Origin: JBGLNJ01 sp964353405 | GTDB lineage: Bacteria; Chloroflexota; Anaerolineae; Fen-1058 | Direction: 5' to 3' | Assembly: GCA_964353405.1 (NCBI GenBank) | Contig: CAYGWJ010000281.1 | Location: 1 to 7,145 of the forward strand | DNA: 7,145 bases | Shown: positions 5,363-7,145 of the stretch, one piece after another | Position numbering within the stretch: position 1 is the first letter of the stretch | How the letters are laid out: every line of letters begins with the position of its first letter | The notes under the pieces: model-generated | What the model saw: only the letters and a program-made list of their open reading frames with translations | Told to the model about the DNA's origin: nothing | The model's database searches: none | Program-made: the position numbers and the translations under genes

Positions 5363-6334
5363 CTACTGAGACCACTTGGTCGGTTGACGATCCCAGCGAT
5401 GGGGACGTAACCTGGCGTGCAGTTCCGCCGGCAACGGGCCGGCATTACCGGCGGCGATGTTGGCCTCGACGTGCCCGAGCTTGCGCATGCCAGGGATGAT
5501 GGTGCTCACGGTGGCATTGCTTAGAATGAAGCGCAAAGCCATCTCGGTCATCGTCATGCCTTCCGGCACAAGCGGCTTGAGCGCGTCGGCGCGCTCAACG
5601 CTGGCGTAGAGATTCTCCGGCACAAAGTAGGTGCTGCGCCAGTCGTTCGCGGGCCACCGGCTATCTTTGGTCAGCGTGCCGGTGAGCGAGCCTTCGTCAA
5701 ACGGCACACGCGCAATCACAGCCACGTCCATTTCCGCGCAGGCGGGGAACAGCTCGTCCTCCGGGTTCTGGTCCAAGATGTTGTAAATCACCTGAACCGC
5801 GTCAATCAGGCCGCTCCGCACGGCCTTGACGCCGTTCCAGGGCTCCCAGCGGTTGATGCTGATGCCCACTGCATGCACCAGTCCCTGGCGGCGCAGGTCA
5901 TCCATCTTTTTGGCCCAGCGATCGTCCACGGCCCAATTATCTTCCCAGGTGTGGAACTGGATCAGGTCAAAACTTGGGAGGCCGGCATTCTCTAGACTCT
6001 TGTGGACGTATTCCTCGATGTGGTCAGGCGGGAAGCAATCGTCGAGCGTAAACTCGCGGCGGCTGGGCCATTTGAAATTCTTGGGCGGGATTTTGGTCGC
6101 CGTGTAGAGCTGCTTGCCCGGGTTGGCTCGCACGAGCTGCCCCAGCAAGCCTTCGCTGTGACCTGCGCCATAACCCCAGGCCGTGTCGAAAAAATTGCAG
6201 CCCAATTCGACGGCGCGTTGAAGCGAGGCCAGCGACTCGGCATCGTCCGAGCCTGTCCACCCGCCCATGCCCCACATGCCGTAACCGATATCGCTTACGC
6301 TCCAGCCGGTGCGTCCGAACTTGCGATAGTTCAT
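5363..6334 (-). CDS. Aldo/keto reductase
   Basis: The 323-residue protein begins MNYRKFGRTGWSVSDIGYGMW, the usual start of the large bacterial aldo/keto reductase group. The catalytic tetrad is intact: Asp50 and Tyr55 in FFDTAWGYG, Lys81 in TATKIPPK and His128 in IQFHTW. Later motifs include VHAVGIS (cofactor-barrel strand) and a C-terminal STIIPGM loop that usually binds the NADP phosphate. It should reduce a carbonyl, or oxidise an alcohol, with NAD(P)H in the cytoplasm. There is an insertion of about 15 residues after Lys81 (NFKWPSRREFTLDDCFPPDH) that many members lack. The ATG at 6334-6332 is preceded by AAGGGGG about 8 nt upstream. It lies 13 nt downstream of the 4Fe-4S gene and 15 nt upstream of the phosphorylase-like gene, indicating one operon. 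Substrate cannot be told. Confidence 0.92.
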   Translation of the reverse strand: MNYRKFGRTGWSVSDIGYGMWGMGGWTGSDDAESLASLQRAVELGCNFFDTAWGYGAGHSEGLLGQLVRANPGKQLYTATKIPPKNFKWPSRREFTLDDCFPPDHIEEYVHKSLENAGLPSFDLIQFHTWEDNWAVDDRWAKKMDDLRRQGLVHAVGISINRWEPWNGVKAVRSGLIDAVQVIYNILDQNPEDELFPACAEMDVAVIARVPFDEGSLTGTLTKDSRWPANDWRSTYFVPENLYASVERADALKPLVPEGMTMTEMALRFILSNATVSTIIPGMRKLGHVEANIAAGNAGPLPAELHARLRPHRWDRQPTKWSQ

Positions 6335-6347
6335 TTCGATTCCCCCT

Positions 6348-7145
6348 TTACAGCTTGAGCCAGTTGAGCAATGTTACCACATATTTGCTCTTCATCTGCT
6401 CGCTCGCCATGATCTGCCTGGCCGGCGGCAGGCGCAGGATGACGCCCAGAATCGCCGCCATCGCGCGATGGCTCGTCAGCGCCTGGTTGTCAAAGATGAG
6501 GTTTTGCAGCATGCCGCGCTCAATCGCCATGACGACGGCGCGGTGCGTTAAAGTGACCGGCGTCATCACGCGCTCGGGCCGCAACTGCAGCGACAGGCTG
6601 TTCGTCGGGCAGGCGCGGACGCACACGCCGCAGCCGAGGCACATATCCTGGTCGACTTTGGCCTTGCGGCGCTGGGGATGGCGCGGGTCGTTCGCCGAGA
6701 CGAGCGTCATGGCCTCGACCGGGCAGGCGTTCATGCACTTGACACAGCCGTTGCACGTCGCTTGATTGACCTGCGGAATAAAGCGGGTCGTGTGAACCGG
6801 ATGGAGCGAGCCAAAGCGGCGTTGGGCGACGAGCGCCTCACAGCAACAGCCGCAACAATTGCAGATAAAGTTGACGCCGCTCTGGACGTTTTCACCAAAC
6901 TGGACCAGACCATGCTCGTAGGCTTCATCCAGCAGACTCATGCACTCGGACACATTCGCGGCGCGTGCATAACTATATTTGGTCAGCGAAGCCGCCGTTC
7001 CATTGAACGTCATGCAAATATCCATCGGCGCATCGCACGCATGACCCACGTGTTGCATCTTGTGGCGACAATAGCAAACTCCAACGCCAATGTGCAAAGC
7101 CGTCTTGATCACGTGGCTGGCGCGCTCGTAATCCAGCACGTGCAG
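6348..7145 (-). CDS. Cysteine-rich 4Fe-4S dicluster protein (5' end outside the window)
   Basis: The frame is open through the right edge, giving 266 residues to a TAA at 6350-6348. A GTG at 7139-7137 is probably internal, because the preceding codons (Leu-His) fit the family and similar proteins are longer by about 100 residues. Two ferredoxin motifs, CNGCVKCMNACPV and CLGCGVCVRACPT, each supply four cysteines for a [4Fe-4S] cluster. Before them are a CYCRHK segment, further single cysteines (CDAPMDIC) and a dense CNCCGCCC run, which could bind another metal centre. The C-terminal part (about 190-266) is helical and free of cysteines. It is most likely a cytoplasmic electron carrier or enzyme subunit, and as first visible gene of the operon it may pass electrons to or from the reaction involving the aldo/keto reductase. 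Function is not established. Confidence 0.85.
   Translation of the reverse strand: MHVLDYERASHVIKTALHIGVGVCYCRHKMQHVGHACDAPMDICMTFNGTAASLTKYSYARAANVSECMSLLDEAYEHGLVQFGENVQSGVNFICNCCGCCCEALVAQRRFGSLHPVHTTRFIPQVNQATCNGCVKCMNACPVEAMTLVSANDPRHPQRRKAKVDQDMCLGCGVCVRACPTNSLSLQLRPERVMTPVTLTHRAVVMAIERGMLQNLIFDNQALTSHRAMAAILGVILRLPPARQIMASEQMKSKYVVTLLNWLKL

Overview
The window looks like a chromosomal piece of a GC-rich bacterium, most likely a member of the Chloroflexota (Anaerolineae-like). This is a judgement from gene content and style: Ala/Pro/Thr-rich linkers on membrane-tethered cytochromes, a ferredoxin/aldo-keto reductase cluster, and GC-rich palindromic repeats between genes. No rRNA, tRNA or marker gene is present to confirm it.

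Layout, left to right. Positions 1-138 (+) hold the last 45 codons of a 5-oxoprolinase subunit C / KipA-type gene. Converging on it is a two-gene minus-strand operon (1295 to 146): a four-helix DUF2231 membrane protein, then a membrane-tethered planctomycete-type monoheme cytochrome c that starts at GTG. A 388-bp divergent intergenic region (1296-1683) carries a -10 box, a 14-bp palindrome and a run of four small hairpins. It separates this operon from a plus-strand diheme cytochrome c (1684-2445) with a signal peptide, two CxxCH domains and a C-terminal LPKSGG-hydrophobic-basic tail resembling a sortase sorting signal. Together the three genes look like an extracytoplasmic electron-transfer module.

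Positions 2446-3658 are a mobile or decayed zone: a 14-bp perfect inverted repeat with a nested hairpin, a compact type II toxin-antitoxin pair (DUF104-like antitoxin and PIN-domain toxin) with a good promoter, a fragment resembling the C-terminus of an adenine-specific DNA methyltransferase, and a double palindromic repeat of a dispersed-repeat type.

Positions 3659-7145 are a tightly spaced minus-strand operon read right to left: a cysteine-rich 4Fe-4S protein (5' end outside the window), an aldo/keto reductase with an intact catalytic tetrad, and a 562-residue protein of unknown function whose C-terminal half carries purine-nucleoside-phosphorylase-like motifs. Gaps are 13 and 15 nt, so the three products probably act together. 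This operon is the best candidate in the window for an uncharacterised pathway.
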